A DNA stretch of 64,000 nt from Halobium salinum (GTDB lineage: Archaea; Halobacteriota; Halobacteria; Halobacteriales; Haloferacaceae). The position numbers were made by a program, and so were the translations under genes. Below the pieces are notes generated by a model. That model saw only the letters and a program-made list of their open reading frames with translations. It did not search any database and had not been told where the DNA came from. Position 1 is the first letter of the stretch; the number at the start of each line of letters is the position of its first letter. This document shows, piece by piece, positions 36,074-46,012 of the stretch. The stretch spans positions 905,061-969,060 of the forward strand of contig NZ_JAODIW010000006.1 of NCBI RefSeq assembly GCF_026586625.1, written 5' to 3'.

Positions 36074-38344
36074 ATGTCCCCCTCAGCCACCGTCGCCGAC
36101 CTCCTCGACCGCCTCACTCGGAGCGAGAAGCTCCGACTCGTCCGTGGCGGCGTCGACCCGGACGGCCGAGCGACGGGGTACGTCCCGCCGATTCCCCGAG
36201 TCGGAATCCCCGCCTCCTCGATGACCGACGGCCCGACCGGCGTTCGTGCCGGCCGGTCGACGGCGTACCCCGCCTCGATGGCGCTCGCGGCGGCCTGGGA
36301 CCCCGAACTCGCCGAGCGCTTCGGGGCGGCGCTGGCGACGGAGGCGCGGACGAAGGGGTTCGACGCCGTGCTCGGTCCGGGCGTGAACCTCCTTCGGGAC
36401 CCGCGCTGTGGCCGGAGCTTCGAGTACCTCGGCGAGGACCCGCTCCTCACGTCGAGCGTCGGCGCGGCGGTCGTCCGTGGAATCGAGTCCCGCGACGCCC
36501 TCGCCGTCGCCAAACACTTCGTCGCGAACCACCAGGAGCGCGACCGCCTCACCGTGAGCGCCGAGGTCGGCGAGCGCGCGCTCCGTGAGTTGTACTTTCC
36601 GGGGTTCGAAGCGGCGGTCCGGGCTGGCGCCGGGGGAGTGATGACCGCCTACAACCGCGTCGGCGGGGTCTACGCGAGCGAGCACCGCCGCCTGCTCACG
36701 GCCGTCCTCCGCGAGGAGTGGGGGTTCGAGGGCGTGACGGTGTCGGACTGGGGCGCCGTCCACGACGGGGCCGAGGCGGCCATCGCCGGACTCGACCTCG
36801 AGATGCCCGGCGTCTCCGCGCGCGACCTGCTCACCGACGACCGCGGGCGGCCGGTCGGTCCACGCCGATTCGCACGCCGGTGGCCCATCTGGCTCCCGAG
36901 CGACCGCGAAGACCTCCTCCGGGCCGTCTTCGCCCCCGCCGCCGACGAACCCGACGCGTGGGAACTGCTCCGACCGACGCCGTTCGCCCGGGACCTCCCC
37001 GAGGCGCTCGACCGGGGGGCACTTTCGCCGGCGCGCCTCGACGAGATGGTGGAACGCCTGCTCGGCCGGTACGAACGGCTGGGAGTAGTGGGGGCGCGAG
37101 ACAGGGTGGCCGTCGAGTCCGACCCCGGCGGCTGGCGGCGCCTCGCCCGGGAAGTCGCCGTCCGCGGGACGGTCCTTCTGAAGAACGCGGCGGGGACGCT
37201 CCCGCTCGACGCCGACCCGGGGACGGTCGCCCTCCTCGGCGCCGACGCGGACGAGGCGAAGGCGAGCGGCGGCGGGAGCGCGGCGGTGACCCCGCGACGA
37301 CGGGTGAGTCCGCTCTCCGGCCTCCGCCGGCGGGTCGGCGCCGGGAGCGAGGTGGTCTTCGAGCGCGGCGTCCCGCGGGTCGGCCGCCTCCCGCTCCCCG
37401 AGGTGCCCCTCCTCCCTCGACTCCGCGAGCGCGACCCGCGGTTCGAGGACGCGGTCGACGCGGCCGCGGGCGCCGACGTGGCGGTCGTCGTCGCCGGCGA
37501 CGCCGCCACCGAGGGTGCGGACCGCCCGGACCTCTCGCTTCCGGGCGCACAGGACCGGCTGATACGCGCCGTCGCCGACACCGGGACGCCGACGGTCGTC
37601 GTCCTCACGACGAGCGGTCCCGTGGAGATGCCGTGGCTCGACGCGGTCGACGCCGTCGTCGAAGTGTGGTACCCCGGGCAGGAAGCCGGCGACGCCCTCG
37701 CCCGCGTCCTGTTCGGCGACGACGACCCCGGCGGCCGACTCCCGGTGACGTTCGGCGCCGCCGCCGGCGACTACCCGGCGAAGACGCGGGCACAGTACCC
37801 CGGGGTCAGGGGCCGAGCGGGGTACCGCGAGGCCCGCTACGACGAGGGCATCTTCGTCGGGTATCGCGGGTTCGACGCCGGCGGGACGGCGCCGCTGTTC
37901 CCGTTCGGCCACGGGCTGTCGTACGCGAACTTCGCGTACCGCGACCTCGTCGTCGACGGCGAGGTTCCGGAGGTTCGGTCGGCGGGGGAGTCACCGACGC
38001 CGCTCGACTCGGTCGCCACGGCGGAGGCGACCGTCGAGAACGTCGGCGACCGGGCGGGACGGGAGGTGGTGCAGGCGTACGTCGAACCCGAGGGAAGCGT
38101 CGGCGCCGACGGCTCGAAGAGCACGTCCGAGCCCTTCCCTCGCCCGCCCCGCGAACTGGCCGGCTTCACGTCGGTCGAACTCGCTCCGGGCGAGTCCCGG
38201 ACCGTGTCGGTTCCGCTCGCCGACCGGGCGTTCGCCGTCTACGACGAGCGGGCGAGCGGGTGGGTCGTCGACCGCGACGCGTTCACGGTCGCCGTCGGGC
38301 GGTCCTCCCGGGACCTCCGGCCGTCGGCGCGGCTGGGAGAGTGA
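36074..38344 (+). CDS. Glycoside hydrolase family 3 (beta-glucosidase-like)
   Basis: A 756-residue GH3 enzyme. Catalytic domain 1 (about 40-290) carries the nucleophile Asp225 in VTVSDWGAVHDG and the KHFVANHQE loop. The alpha/beta sandwich domain (about 350-560) and a fibronectin type III-like domain (about 655-745) follow, the usual three-domain layout. No Sec or Tat signal is visible at the N-terminus (MSPSATVADLLDRL), so it is probably cytosolic. Substrate specificity (beta-glucoside, xyloside) is not predictable. ATG at 36074 is chosen; the upstream residues are Arg-rich. It sits before the GT2 and flippase-like genes. Confidence 0.93.
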   Translation: MSPSATVADLLDRLTRSEKLRLVRGGVDPDGRATGYVPPIPRVGIPASSMTDGPTGVRAGRSTAYPASMALAAAWDPELAERFGAALATEARTKGFDAVLGPGVNLLRDPRCGRSFEYLGEDPLLTSSVGAAVVRGIESRDALAVAKHFVANHQERDRLTVSAEVGERALRELYFPGFEAAVRAGAGGVMTAYNRVGGVYASEHRRLLTAVLREEWGFEGVTVSDWGAVHDGAEAAIAGLDLEMPGVSARDLLTDDRGRPVGPRRFARRWPIWLPSDREDLLRAVFAPAADEPDAWELLRPTPFARDLPEALDRGALSPARLDEMVERLLGRYERLGVVGARDRVAVESDPGGWRRLAREVAVRGTVLLKNAAGTLPLDADPGTVALLGADADEAKASGGGSAAVTPRRRVSPLSGLRRRVGAGSEVVFERGVPRVGRLPLPEVPLLPRLRERDPRFEDAVDAAAGADVAVVVAGDAATEGADRPDLSLPGAQDRLIRAVADTGTPTVVVLTTSGPVEMPWLDAVDAVVEVWYPGQEAGDALARVLFGDDDPGGRLPVTFGAAAGDYPAKTRAQYPGVRGRAGYREARYDEGIFVGYRGFDAGGTAPLFPFGHGLSYANFAYRDLVVDGEVPEVRSAGESPTPLDSVATAEATVENVGDRAGREVVQAYVEPEGSVGADGSKSTSEPFPRPPRELAGFTSVELAPGESRTVSVPLADRAFAVYDERASGWVVDRDAFTVAVGRSSRDLRPSARLGE

Positions 38345-38368
38345 CGGCCGACCGGGGCTCGGCCCTCC

Positions 38369-39676
38369 TCACCCCTGCTTCGTCACTCGGTACCACTCGC
38401 CGCTCCAGGAGAGCGGGTACTCGACGAACCCCTTGATGGCCGCGAGGCTGTAGAGCGGTGCGACCACCGGCACGAGCAGCCAGCCGAGACCGACCCCTTC
38501 GACGTGGCCGGCGCGGGCGTCGATAAGCCGGACCCCGAGGCAGACGACCCACACCGTCGCGACGGGGAGCGCGAGCACTCCGACCGCGCCGGCGGCGGCG
38601 AGCGCGGCCGCCTGCGAGGCCAGCGAGAGGAGAAAGAGGTTCCCCAGAATCGCGCCGGCGCAGATGAGGAGGGAGACGACGGTTCGCGGGGCGCCGACGG
38701 GGTCGACCGCCTCCAGTCGTCGGTGGAGCACCTGCGCGTAGCCGGTCATCCAGCGTTTCCGCTGGCCCCACCAGTCGGTGGGGGTGTGGGCGGCCTCGAT
38801 TTCGGAGGGGTACTCGAGGCGCTCCTCGACCCTGACTCCCTCCTCGTAACACCGGAAGGCGAAGTTGAAGTCCTCGGTGAGCATCGACGGGTCGTAGCCG
38901 CCAACGCGCCGGAACGCCTCGCGACGCATCACGAGGACGTTGCTCGTCGCCATCCGGAACCCCGTGAGCGCCGACAGCAGGCGGTGGGTCAGATAGCCGA
39001 GCACGACGGACTCGTAGTAGACGACGTTCTCGAGTAGCCCGTCGGGTCGGGGGAGGGTGCGCCCCTGCACGAGGTCGGCGTCGTCGAGCCCGGCGACCGC
39101 CGCGGCGACGAATTCGGGGTGGACGCGTTCGTCGGCGTCGAACACCCCGAGGTAGTCCTCGTCGGCGACCTGCGCGGCGAAGTTGACCGCCGCCGCCTTC
39201 GACCCCGGGTGGTCGGTGTTGACGAGACAGTGGACGCGTTCGTGGGCGGTCGCCAGCTCGCGGGCCCGTTCGACCGTCGGCTCGTCGCCCGGTTCACACA
39301 CCACGTACACGTCGAGGTCCTCGTACCGGGAGGCGAGGAGGCTCCCGACGCTCCGGTCGAGGACGGCGGCGTCGCCGTAGATGGGGACGATGGCGGCGAC
39401 GCTCGGGCCGGTCGTCGGATGCGCCCGCCCGCCGTCGCCCCGGACGACGTCGGCGAAGAAGACCGCCGCCGACAGGAGGAGCGTCGTCGAGAAGACGAGG
39501 CAGGCGACCGTGGCGTTGAGGAGGACGAGCGACCCCGCGTCGGCGACCCCGGCGAGCAGGCCGAGCGGGACGACGACCGAGGCGCGACCTTGGAGGAAGC
39601 CGACCACCACGACGACGGCCGAGACGAGCGCGAATCCGACCTGGTCGGCCCACGCCCGGCGGTCAGCGGTGGCCAC
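38369..39676 (-). CDS. Membrane glycosyltransferase family 2
   Basis: A 435-residue processive-type GT2. Two hydrophobic segments near the N-terminus (about 15-75) precede the GT-A domain with the first Asp in VAAIVPIYGDA, the D-x-D in LGVFDADERVHPEF, the TED in PSMLTEDFNF, and the QRKRWMTG motif (Q-x-x-R-W) that marks processive enzymes such as cellulose- or hyaluronan-synthase-like transferases. Two to three more membrane segments end the protein. GTG at 39676 is the chosen start; a much longer upstream frame exists but is Thr/Arg-rich. It converges on GH3. Confidence 0.9.
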   Translation of the reverse strand: MATADRRAWADQVGFALVSAVVVVVGFLQGRASVVVPLGLLAGVADAGSLVLLNATVACLVFSTTLLLSAAVFFADVVRGDGGRAHPTTGPSVAAIVPIYGDAAVLDRSVGSLLASRYEDLDVYVVCEPGDEPTVERARELATAHERVHCLVNTDHPGSKAAAVNFAAQVADEDYLGVFDADERVHPEFVAAAVAGLDDADLVQGRTLPRPDGLLENVVYYESVVLGYLTHRLLSALTGFRMATSNVLVMRREAFRRVGGYDPSMLTEDFNFAFRCYEEGVRVEERLEYPSEIEAAHTPTDWWGQRKRWMTGYAQVLHRRLEAVDPVGAPRTVVSLLICAGAILGNLFLLSLASQAAALAAAGAVGVLALPVATVWVVCLGVRLIDARAGHVEGVGLGWLLVPVVAPLYSLAAIKGFVEYPLSWSGEWYRVTKQG

Positions 39677-40136
39677 GGCTGGAGGGAAGTGGTGTCGAGC
39701 CCCGAGTCGACGGCGCCCGCTCCCGTCTCCCCGACGGAGCGTCGCGAGCGGGCTGCCTGGACGGAAGGACCGAACGACACGATGGCGAAGGGGACATACT
39801 GTTCGTCGGCCGTGAGGTACTCCGGCCGCGGGAGTAAGTCTTGTGACGGTCCGACGAGTCCGTCCGGACTCGTGACGGTGTCGACCCTGCCGTGACACTG
39901 TCGACCGTGGTGTGCCCGCCGCACTCGGACGGAACAGGGTTATCTCGTCGCCCGCCCTACAGGGGTCAGATGCAACCGAGCCGTGGAGCGGTACGTCACG
40001 ACCGTCGACCTGTCGGGCCGTCGGGACGGTCGAGACGGTCCGAACCGTCGATTTCGTCGCAGGAGGCGACGCCGTCGACGCCGTCCCGGAGGTCAGAGCC
40101 GTCGACGAAGCGGCCCGCGACGATGGAGGCCCGGAC
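39677..40136. other. Intergenic or unassigned region before the flippase-like gene
   Basis: About 460 bases, very GC-rich with many GTCGAC and CCGTCG motifs. A short imperfect tandem (CGTGACGGTGTCGACC then CGTGACACTGTCGACC, about 39872-39905) is present. Part of this region (from about 39990) could be an N-terminal extension of the flippase-like frame, but its translation is low-complexity. Confidence 0.45.
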
Positions 40137-41228
40137 GTGAGCGGGGGCGTCCGGTCGACGCTCGGGAGCCGACCGGGACGCGCGGCCGTCTGGCTCGCCG
40201 GCTCCGTCGCGGTGGTGCTCGTGGCGGCGCGGGTCGTCGGCGTCGAGACGCTCGTCGACGCCCTCGCCGGTGTCGACCGCGGGGTCGCCGCCGCCGTCGG
40301 TGCGCTCGCGCTCGCGACCCTCGCGGCTCGGGGGACGGCGCTGTGGGTCGTCCTCGGCGCGCTCGACCGCCCGGTGTCGCTCCCGCGGGCGCTCACGGCC
40401 TACGCGGCGGCGGCGTTCGTGAACACCGTGGCGCCGTCCGGGCAGGCCGGTGGCACCCCCGTCAGCGGTCTGCTCGTCGCCCGGTCGGCCGACGCCGACT
40501 ACGAGGAGGGGGTCGCGGCCGTGGTGAGTCTGAGTCTGCTCGCCAACGCGATGGTGGCCCTCTTCGGTCTCGTCGGCGTTGGGTACCTCCTCGCGACGGC
40601 GGTGCCGAGGGCCGGCGACGTCGCCGTGCTCGTCGTGAGTCTCGTCGCCGCCGGTCTCCTGGCGCTCGCGGCCGTCCACCGGTCGCGAACCCGGCTCGTC
40701 GCCGTCGCAACCGGCCTGCTCTGGTGGGCCGTCGCGACGGTCGGGCGGCTCCCCCGGGTGTCCGTTCCCGACCGGACGGCGGTCGAGGCCCGAGTGGACC
40801 GGTTCCTCGGGTCGTTCGGCCGGCTCCGGGCGGCCCCGCGGCGCAGACTCGTCGCCGTCGTCGCCCTGATGGCGCTGGCTCACGCGACGAGTCTCCTCGC
40901 GTTGTGGCTCTCGTTCGTCGCGCTGGGCCACGCCGCGCCCCTGGGTGTCATCGTCGCCGTCGTCCCCGCGGCCGTGTTGGCCGCGGTCGTCCCGTTGCCG
41001 GGCGGGGTCGGCGGCGTCGACGTGGCGCTCGTGGGGCTCCTCACGGCCGCGACGCCGGTCGCGGCGAGCGTCGTCGCCGGCGCCGTCGTCCTGTACCGGA
41101 CGGCGAGTTACTGGCCGCGACTCGTCCTCGGCGGAGGAATCGTGCTCGCCATGCTGGCGTTCGGCTGGCTGTCCGAGGCGGACGACGGCCGCCTCCCGAC
41201 GGCCGACGAGGGCAGCGTCGGCCGTTGA
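40137..41228 (+). CDS. Flippase-like/LPG synthase-type integral membrane protein
   Basis: A 363-residue membrane protein of the lysylphosphatidylglycerol-synthase transmembrane / UPF0104 family. Eight or more hydrophobic segments are visible, with the family region FVNTVAPSGQAGGTPVSGLL near residue 100 and a second Gly-rich turn PLPGGVGGVDVAL near 290. Such proteins are thought to move lipids or lipid-linked sugars. The GTG at 40137 (MSGGVRSTLG) is one of several possible starts; the frame is open much farther upstream. Next to the GT2 gene it may take part in cell-surface glycan export. Confidence 0.8.
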   Translation: MSGGVRSTLGSRPGRAAVWLAGSVAVVLVAARVVGVETLVDALAGVDRGVAAAVGALALATLAARGTALWVVLGALDRPVSLPRALTAYAAAAFVNTVAPSGQAGGTPVSGLLVARSADADYEEGVAAVVSLSLLANAMVALFGLVGVGYLLATAVPRAGDVAVLVVSLVAAGLLALAAVHRSRTRLVAVATGLLWWAVATVGRLPRVSVPDRTAVEARVDRFLGSFGRLRAAPRRRLVAVVALMALAHATSLLALWLSFVALGHAAPLGVIVAVVPAAVLAAVVPLPGGVGGVDVALVGLLTAATPVAASVVAGAVVLYRTASYWPRLVLGGGIVLAMLAFGWLSEADDGRLPTADEGSVGR

Positions 41229-41427
41229 CGCCGGCGACGAGTCTGCCCCCCGTCGCGGGCGACCGACCGTGATGGACCGTGTAGAACCTCTTCGATAATC
41301 GCACCATTTCGTTAAGACCTACCGTGCTGAATGTTCACGACACACGCGCGGTGACGGGGGGCGACGCCTGCGGCCGCCGGGCGGTCGCGACGAGCCGCTC
41401 TGCGTCGTCGCGGGCGGACTCCCAACC

Positions 41428-41859
41428 ATGACCACGACAGAGACCCCGGACAGGGCCGTAGACGAGCGACGAGCCGAGCACATCCGCGTCCTCCTCGTCG
41501 ACGACTCGCCGGACTACCTCGACGCCCTCGCGGGCGTCCTCGGCGGACGGTATCCGGACATCGAGGTGTCGACCGCCACCAGCGCACCCGACGCGTTCAC
41601 CGTCCTCAACGAGGAGCCGGTCGACTGCATCGTCAGCGACTACCGGATGCCGTCGGTCGACGGCCTGGAGTTCCTCTCCGCGGTCCGCGACGAGTACCCG
41701 AACACCTCCTTCATCATGTTCACCAACAAGGGAAACGAAACCGTCGAGGGCGAGGCGGCCGCCATCGGCGCGACCGACTACCTGCGGAAGGCGGGCGACG
41801 TCGGCGGAACGGACCGACTGGTCGAGCGAATCCGCGACGCGGTCGGGACGGGCGCGTAG
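41428..41859 (+). CDS. Response regulator (receiver domain only)
   Basis: A 143-residue single receiver domain. Acidic residues in LLVDDSPDYL, the phosphoacceptor Asp in CIVSDYRMPSVDG (near residue 71), the Thr in FIMFTNKGN and the Lys in YLRKAGDVG mark a complete site. After an acidic N-terminal leader of about 20 residues the fold starts at IRVLLVDDS. It ends three bases before the multi-PAS kinase, so the two are almost certainly one signalling unit in which this protein could receive phosphoryl groups from that kinase. Confidence 0.92.
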   Translation: MTTTETPDRAVDERRAEHIRVLLVDDSPDYLDALAGVLGGRYPDIEVSTATSAPDAFTVLNEEPVDCIVSDYRMPSVDGLEFLSAVRDEYPNTSFIMFTNKGNETVEGEAAAIGATDYLRKAGDVGGTDRLVERIRDAVGTGA

Positions 41860-41862
41860 GCG

Positions 41863-44800
41863 ATGGCCGTCGCGAGGCAGGAATCCCAGGCGGTCAGCGT
41901 GCTCCACGTCGACGACGAGCCGGGGTTCGCCGAGACGGTCGCGGAGGTGCTCTCCAGCGCGGACGACAGCCTCTCCGTCGTCCCGGTCACCGACGCGCGC
42001 GAGGCGCTCGACCGGCTCGACGACGACATCGACTGCGTCGTGAGCGACTACGAGATGCCGGGAATGGACGGGCTCTCCTTTCTCGAGGCCGTTCGCGAGC
42101 GCCGCCCGGAGCTCCCGTTCATTCTCTTCACCGGGAAGGGAAGCGAGGAGGTCGCGAGCGACGCGTTCGCCGCCGGCGCGACGGGGTACCTCCGGAAGGA
42201 GCGCGGGACCGCCCAGTACACCGTCCTCGCGAAGCTCATCACCGAGTCCGTCTCGCGGGTGCGAGCGGAGACGAGCTATCGGGAGATATTCGACGCCGTC
42301 TCCCAGGCGATCCTCGTGGTCGACCCCGACACCGAACGCATCGTCGAAGTGAACGACTTCGCCTGTGACCTGCTCGGATACGCCGAGGCGGAGGTTCTCG
42401 GACGTTCCATCGGCTCGATTACCGCACCGGAGGAGGCCGAGACGACGGGCGCCGGCATCTCGACGGTCATCTCTCGCGCGATGGAGGACGGCCCGCAGAC
42501 CTTCGAGTGGTGCGTCGAGACGGCCAGTGGGGGGCGCCGCTGGACCGAGATTCGGTTCCGGAGCGTCGAACTCGGCGGCGAGGCGCGGGTGCTCGCCATC
42601 GCGAGCGACGTCTCGGACCGGAAGCGTCGCCAGCGGGAGCTGGACCGCGAACGCGAGCGCTACCGCCTGCTGGTCGCGAGCGTCGAGGACCACGCCGTCT
42701 GCACGCTCGACCCCGAGGGCCGCATCTCGACGTGGAACGACGTCGCGACCGAGCTCACCGGCTGGACGGCCGAGGAGGTCATCGGCGAGCACCTCTCCGT
42801 TCTGTTCCCCGAGGAGTACACGGAGAACGAGCGCCCCGACGAACTCCTCACACGCGCCCGGTCGGAGGGTCGCTCGGAGGACGAGGGGTGGCACGTCCGC
42901 AAGGACGGCAGCCGTTTCTGGGCGAACCTGGTCGTCAGCCGGCTGGGTGACGATAGCACTCACGAGGACTGGGGGTTCGAGACGGTCACCCACGACCTCT
43001 CCGAGGTGCACGAGCGGACGGAGGAGCTCGAACGCGTACGGTCGGCGCGGGAGCTCGTCGAATCGCGCTACCGGACGCTCGTCGAGGAGAGTCTCGTCGG
43101 GGTGTACATCGTTCAGGACGGGGCGTTCGTCTACGTGAACCCCCGTCTCGCAGAGACCTTCGGCTACGACCGGAAGACGCTGCTCTCGACGCCGCCGAGC
43201 GAGCTCGTCGCCGCCGAGGACCGCGACCGCGTCGTCGACAACCTCCGGCTCCAGTGGTCGGCCGGTGTCGACCGCCTGCGCTACGAGTACACCGGCGTCC
43301 GTGCAGACGGCGAACTGGTGTACGTCGAGGCCCTCGACAGCCGCATCGACCACGACGGTCGGCCCGCGGTGCTCGGCTCGCTCGTCGACGTGACCGAGCG
43401 CGAGGAGCGCCGCGACGAACTGTACCGCTACACGCAGATATTCGAGACGATGGGCGACGGGGTGTACAAGCTCGACGCCGACGGGACGTTCAGGGACTGC
43501 AACCGCGCCATCGAGAGTATCACGGGGTACGACCGAACCGAACTCGTCGGCGAACACGTCTCGGTCGTGATGAACGAGGCCGACATCGAACGCTGTGAGG
43601 AGGGCATCCGCGAACTCCTCGCGGGGGAGGGCGAGCGGGTCCGCCGCTACGAGGTGACGCTGACCCGGAAGGGCGGCACGCGCCTCCCCTGTGAGCTGAA
43701 CCTGACGCTCATGCCGCTCGGGCCCGACGGCGAGTTCCGGGGGACCGTCGGGGTCGTCCGCGACGCCTCAGAGCGCGTCGAGCGCGAGCGGCAGTACGAC
43801 GCCATCTTCAACCAGACCTACCAGTTCACCGGGCTGTTGGAGCCCGACGGGACGGTCCTCGAGGCGAACGAGACCGCACTCCAGTTCGGCGACCTCGACC
43901 GGGAGGACGTGGTCGGCAAGCCGCTGTGGGAGACGGACTGGTTCCCGCGGACGGGGGACACCGGAGACGTCCTTCGAGGGGTCGTCGAGCGGGCCGCCGA
44001 CGGCGAGTTCGTCCGGCTCACCCTCGACGTCCACGGCAGCGACCGCGTCGCCACCACGGACTTCTCCGTCAAACCCGTCCGAGACGAGAGCGGCGAGGTG
44101 GTGTTGCTCATCCCCGAGGCCCGGGACATCACCGAGCGGGTCCGCATCGAACGCGAACTCAGGGAGAGCCGCCGGAAGTTCTCGACGCTCCTGTCGAACC
44201 TCCCCGGGATGGCCTACCGCTGTGAGAACACGCCGGACTGGCCGATGTCGTTCGTCAGCGAGGGGTGTACCGAGCTGACGGGGTACGCGAGGGAACAACT
44301 CGAGCGGAGCGAGGTCTCCTTCGGTCAGGACGTCGTCCACCCGGACGACCAGGCGGGCGTCTGGGAGTCGGTCCAGGCCGCCCTCGACCGGGACGAGCCG
44401 TTCGAGCTGGTGTACCGCATCCTGACGGCGGACGGCGAACTCAGGTGGGTGTGGGAGCAGGGGGTCGGCGTCGGCGACGACGGAGACGGGGTCGACGCGC
44501 TGGAGGGGTTCATCACCGACATCACCGAGCGCGTTCGCATCGAAGAGGAGCTCCGCACGGGCGAGCGGGCGCTCAGGCGGCTCTCGGAGACGGCCTCCCG
44601 GAGCGACCTCACCTTCGAGGAGAAGCTGCCGCAGATCCTCTCCATCGGCTGTGACCGGCTCGGGGTCGCGAACGCCCACCTGACCCGGGTTCGGACGGAG
44701 ACCGACCTGCGCGAGGTGGTGGCGGTCGGCGGCGACGAGTCGGTGGCCGAACCCGGCGCGACGACGAGGCTCTCTGCGACCCCGTGTCACGACACCGTCC

Positions 44801-45933
44801 GCGGCGAGGGGCTGAACGTGGTCGTCGACAACTCGGACGACCCGGACGGCGAGTTCGGCACCTACGTCGGGACCCGAGTGACCGTCGGCGGCGACCCCTT
44901 CGGGACGCTCTGCTTCGTCGACCCGGAGCCGCGGTCCGAGCCGTTGACGGAGGCCGAGAAGACGTTCGTCGCGCTCATGGCCCAGTGGATTCGCTACGAG
45001 TTCGAGCGCGTGGAGTACCAGCGCCAGCTCGAACGCGAGAACGCCCGGCTCGACGAGTTCGCCTCCATCGTCTCACACGACCTGCGCAACCCCCTCGACG
45101 TCATCACGCTGAACCTCGAGCTGGCTCGTACTGACCCCTCGGAGGAACGTCTCGACGCCATCGCTCGGGCGGCCGCCCGGACGAACGAACTCATCGACGG
45201 GTTGCTCACGCTCACCAGACAGGGGAAGGTCGTCGGCGAGACCGAACCGGTCGACGTGGGGGAGGTCGCCCGGGCCGCCTGGTCGAACGTCGACACGGGG
45301 GACGCCGACCTCGTCGTCGCCGACGACCTCCCGACCGTAGCGGCCGACCGTCCGCGGCTCGTCCAGGTGTTCGAGAACCTGTTCCGGAACAGCGTGGAAC
45401 ACGGTTCCACGAGCAGTCGGGCGAAGCCCGACGACCCGGTCGAGCACGGCTCCGTGGACGGCGACCACCCGACCGTCACCGTCGGTGCGTTGCCCGACGG
45501 GGCCGGGTTCTACGTCGAGGACGACGGCCCGGGCATCCCGGAGGCCGACGTCGGACACGTCTTCGAGTCGGGGTACACCACCGAAGCGGACGGGACGGGG
45601 TTCGGTCTCGCCATCGTGAAGAACGTCGTCGAAGCCCACAAGTGGACCGTCTCGGCCGCGAACGGGGTCGACGGCGGCGCCCGCTTCGAGGTCACCGTCT
45701 CCGCCGGTCCGGCGAGCGTGACCGCGGAGGCGGAGTCCGCGACGGACTCCGGACCGCTCCCCGACCGCGAGGTCGACTCCGACTCCGGGTCCGAACCCGA
45801 CCACGAACACGCCTCCGACCCCGGGTCCGAGCCCGACCACGAACACGCCTCCGACCCCGGGTCCGACCCGCACCCCGGCTCCGAGGCGGGGAGCCGACCG
45901 GAGGGCGCTCCCGAGTGGCCCGAAGACCGGTAG
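41863..45933 (+). CDS. Hybrid receiver/multi-PAS/GAF histidine kinase with acidic repeat tail
   Basis: A 1356-residue soluble sensor kinase. Order: receiver domain 10-130 (phosphoacceptor Asp62 in SDYEMPGMDG), six PAS-like domains beginning near residues 141, 266, 402, 523, 645 and 772, a GAF domain about 905-1055, then the phosphoacceptor helix with His1072 in SHDLRNP, and the ATPase domain (N-box LFRNSVEHG, G1 DDGPGIP, G2 GTGFGLAIV) to about 1290. The last 65 residues are Ser/Asp/Glu/His-rich with two near-identical copies of HEHASDPGSEPD. No transmembrane segment is seen, so it senses cytosolic or membrane-diffusible signals (redox, light, energy). It follows a free-standing response regulator. 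Confidence 0.93.
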   Translation: MAVARQESQAVSVLHVDDEPGFAETVAEVLSSADDSLSVVPVTDAREALDRLDDDIDCVVSDYEMPGMDGLSFLEAVRERRPELPFILFTGKGSEEVASDAFAAGATGYLRKERGTAQYTVLAKLITESVSRVRAETSYREIFDAVSQAILVVDPDTERIVEVNDFACDLLGYAEAEVLGRSIGSITAPEEAETTGAGISTVISRAMEDGPQTFEWCVETASGGRRWTEIRFRSVELGGEARVLAIASDVSDRKRRQRELDRERERYRLLVASVEDHAVCTLDPEGRISTWNDVATELTGWTAEEVIGEHLSVLFPEEYTENERPDELLTRARSEGRSEDEGWHVRKDGSRFWANLVVSRLGDDSTHEDWGFETVTHDLSEVHERTEELERVRSARELVESRYRTLVEESLVGVYIVQDGAFVYVNPRLAETFGYDRKTLLSTPPSELVAAEDRDRVVDNLRLQWSAGVDRLRYEYTGVRADGELVYVEALDSRIDHDGRPAVLGSLVDVTEREERRDELYRYTQIFETMGDGVYKLDADGTFRDCNRAIESITGYDRTELVGEHVSVVMNEADIERCEEGIRELLAGEGERVRRYEVTLTRKGGTRLPCELNLTLMPLGPDGEFRGTVGVVRDASERVERERQYDAIFNQTYQFTGLLEPDGTVLEANETALQFGDLDREDVVGKPLWETDWFPRTGDTGDVLRGVVERAADGEFVRLTLDVHGSDRVATTDFSVKPVRDESGEVVLLIPEARDITERVRIERELRESRRKFSTLLSNLPGMAYRCENTPDWPMSFVSEGCTELTGYAREQLERSEVSFGQDVVHPDDQAGVWESVQAALDRDEPFELVYRILTADGELRWVWEQGVGVGDDGDGVDALEGFITDITERVRIEEELRTGERALRRLSETASRSDLTFEEKLPQILSIGCDRLGVANAHLTRVRTETDLREVVAVGGDESVAEPGATTRLSATPCHDTVRGEGLNVVVDNSDDPDGEFGTYVGTRVTVGGDPFGTLCFVDPEPRSEPLTEAEKTFVALMAQWIRYEFERVEYQRQLERENARLDEFASIVSHDLRNPLDVITLNLELARTDPSEERLDAIARAAARTNELIDGLLTLTRQGKVVGETEPVDVGEVARAAWSNVDTGDADLVVADDLPTVAADRPRLVQVFENLFRNSVEHGSTSSRAKPDDPVEHGSVDGDHPTVTVGALPDGAGFYVEDDGPGIPEADVGHVFESGYTTEADGTGFGLAIVKNVVEAHKWTVSAANGVDGGARFEVTVSAGPASVTAEAESATDSGPLPDREVDSDSGSEPDHEHASDPGSEPDHEHASDPGSDPHPGSEAGSRPEGAPEWPEDR

Positions 45934-46012
45934 TCCCCGGTCGTCGTCCCGACCCCCGCCGAACCGAGCGGGTGGAGCCACACTGAAGCCGACGGGTCGC
46001 GAACGCCCGGCC

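Noticed and set aside
41335-43557. A 740-codon frame opposite the multi-PAS kinase
   Set aside because: Antisense shadow of the kinase gene; no motifs.
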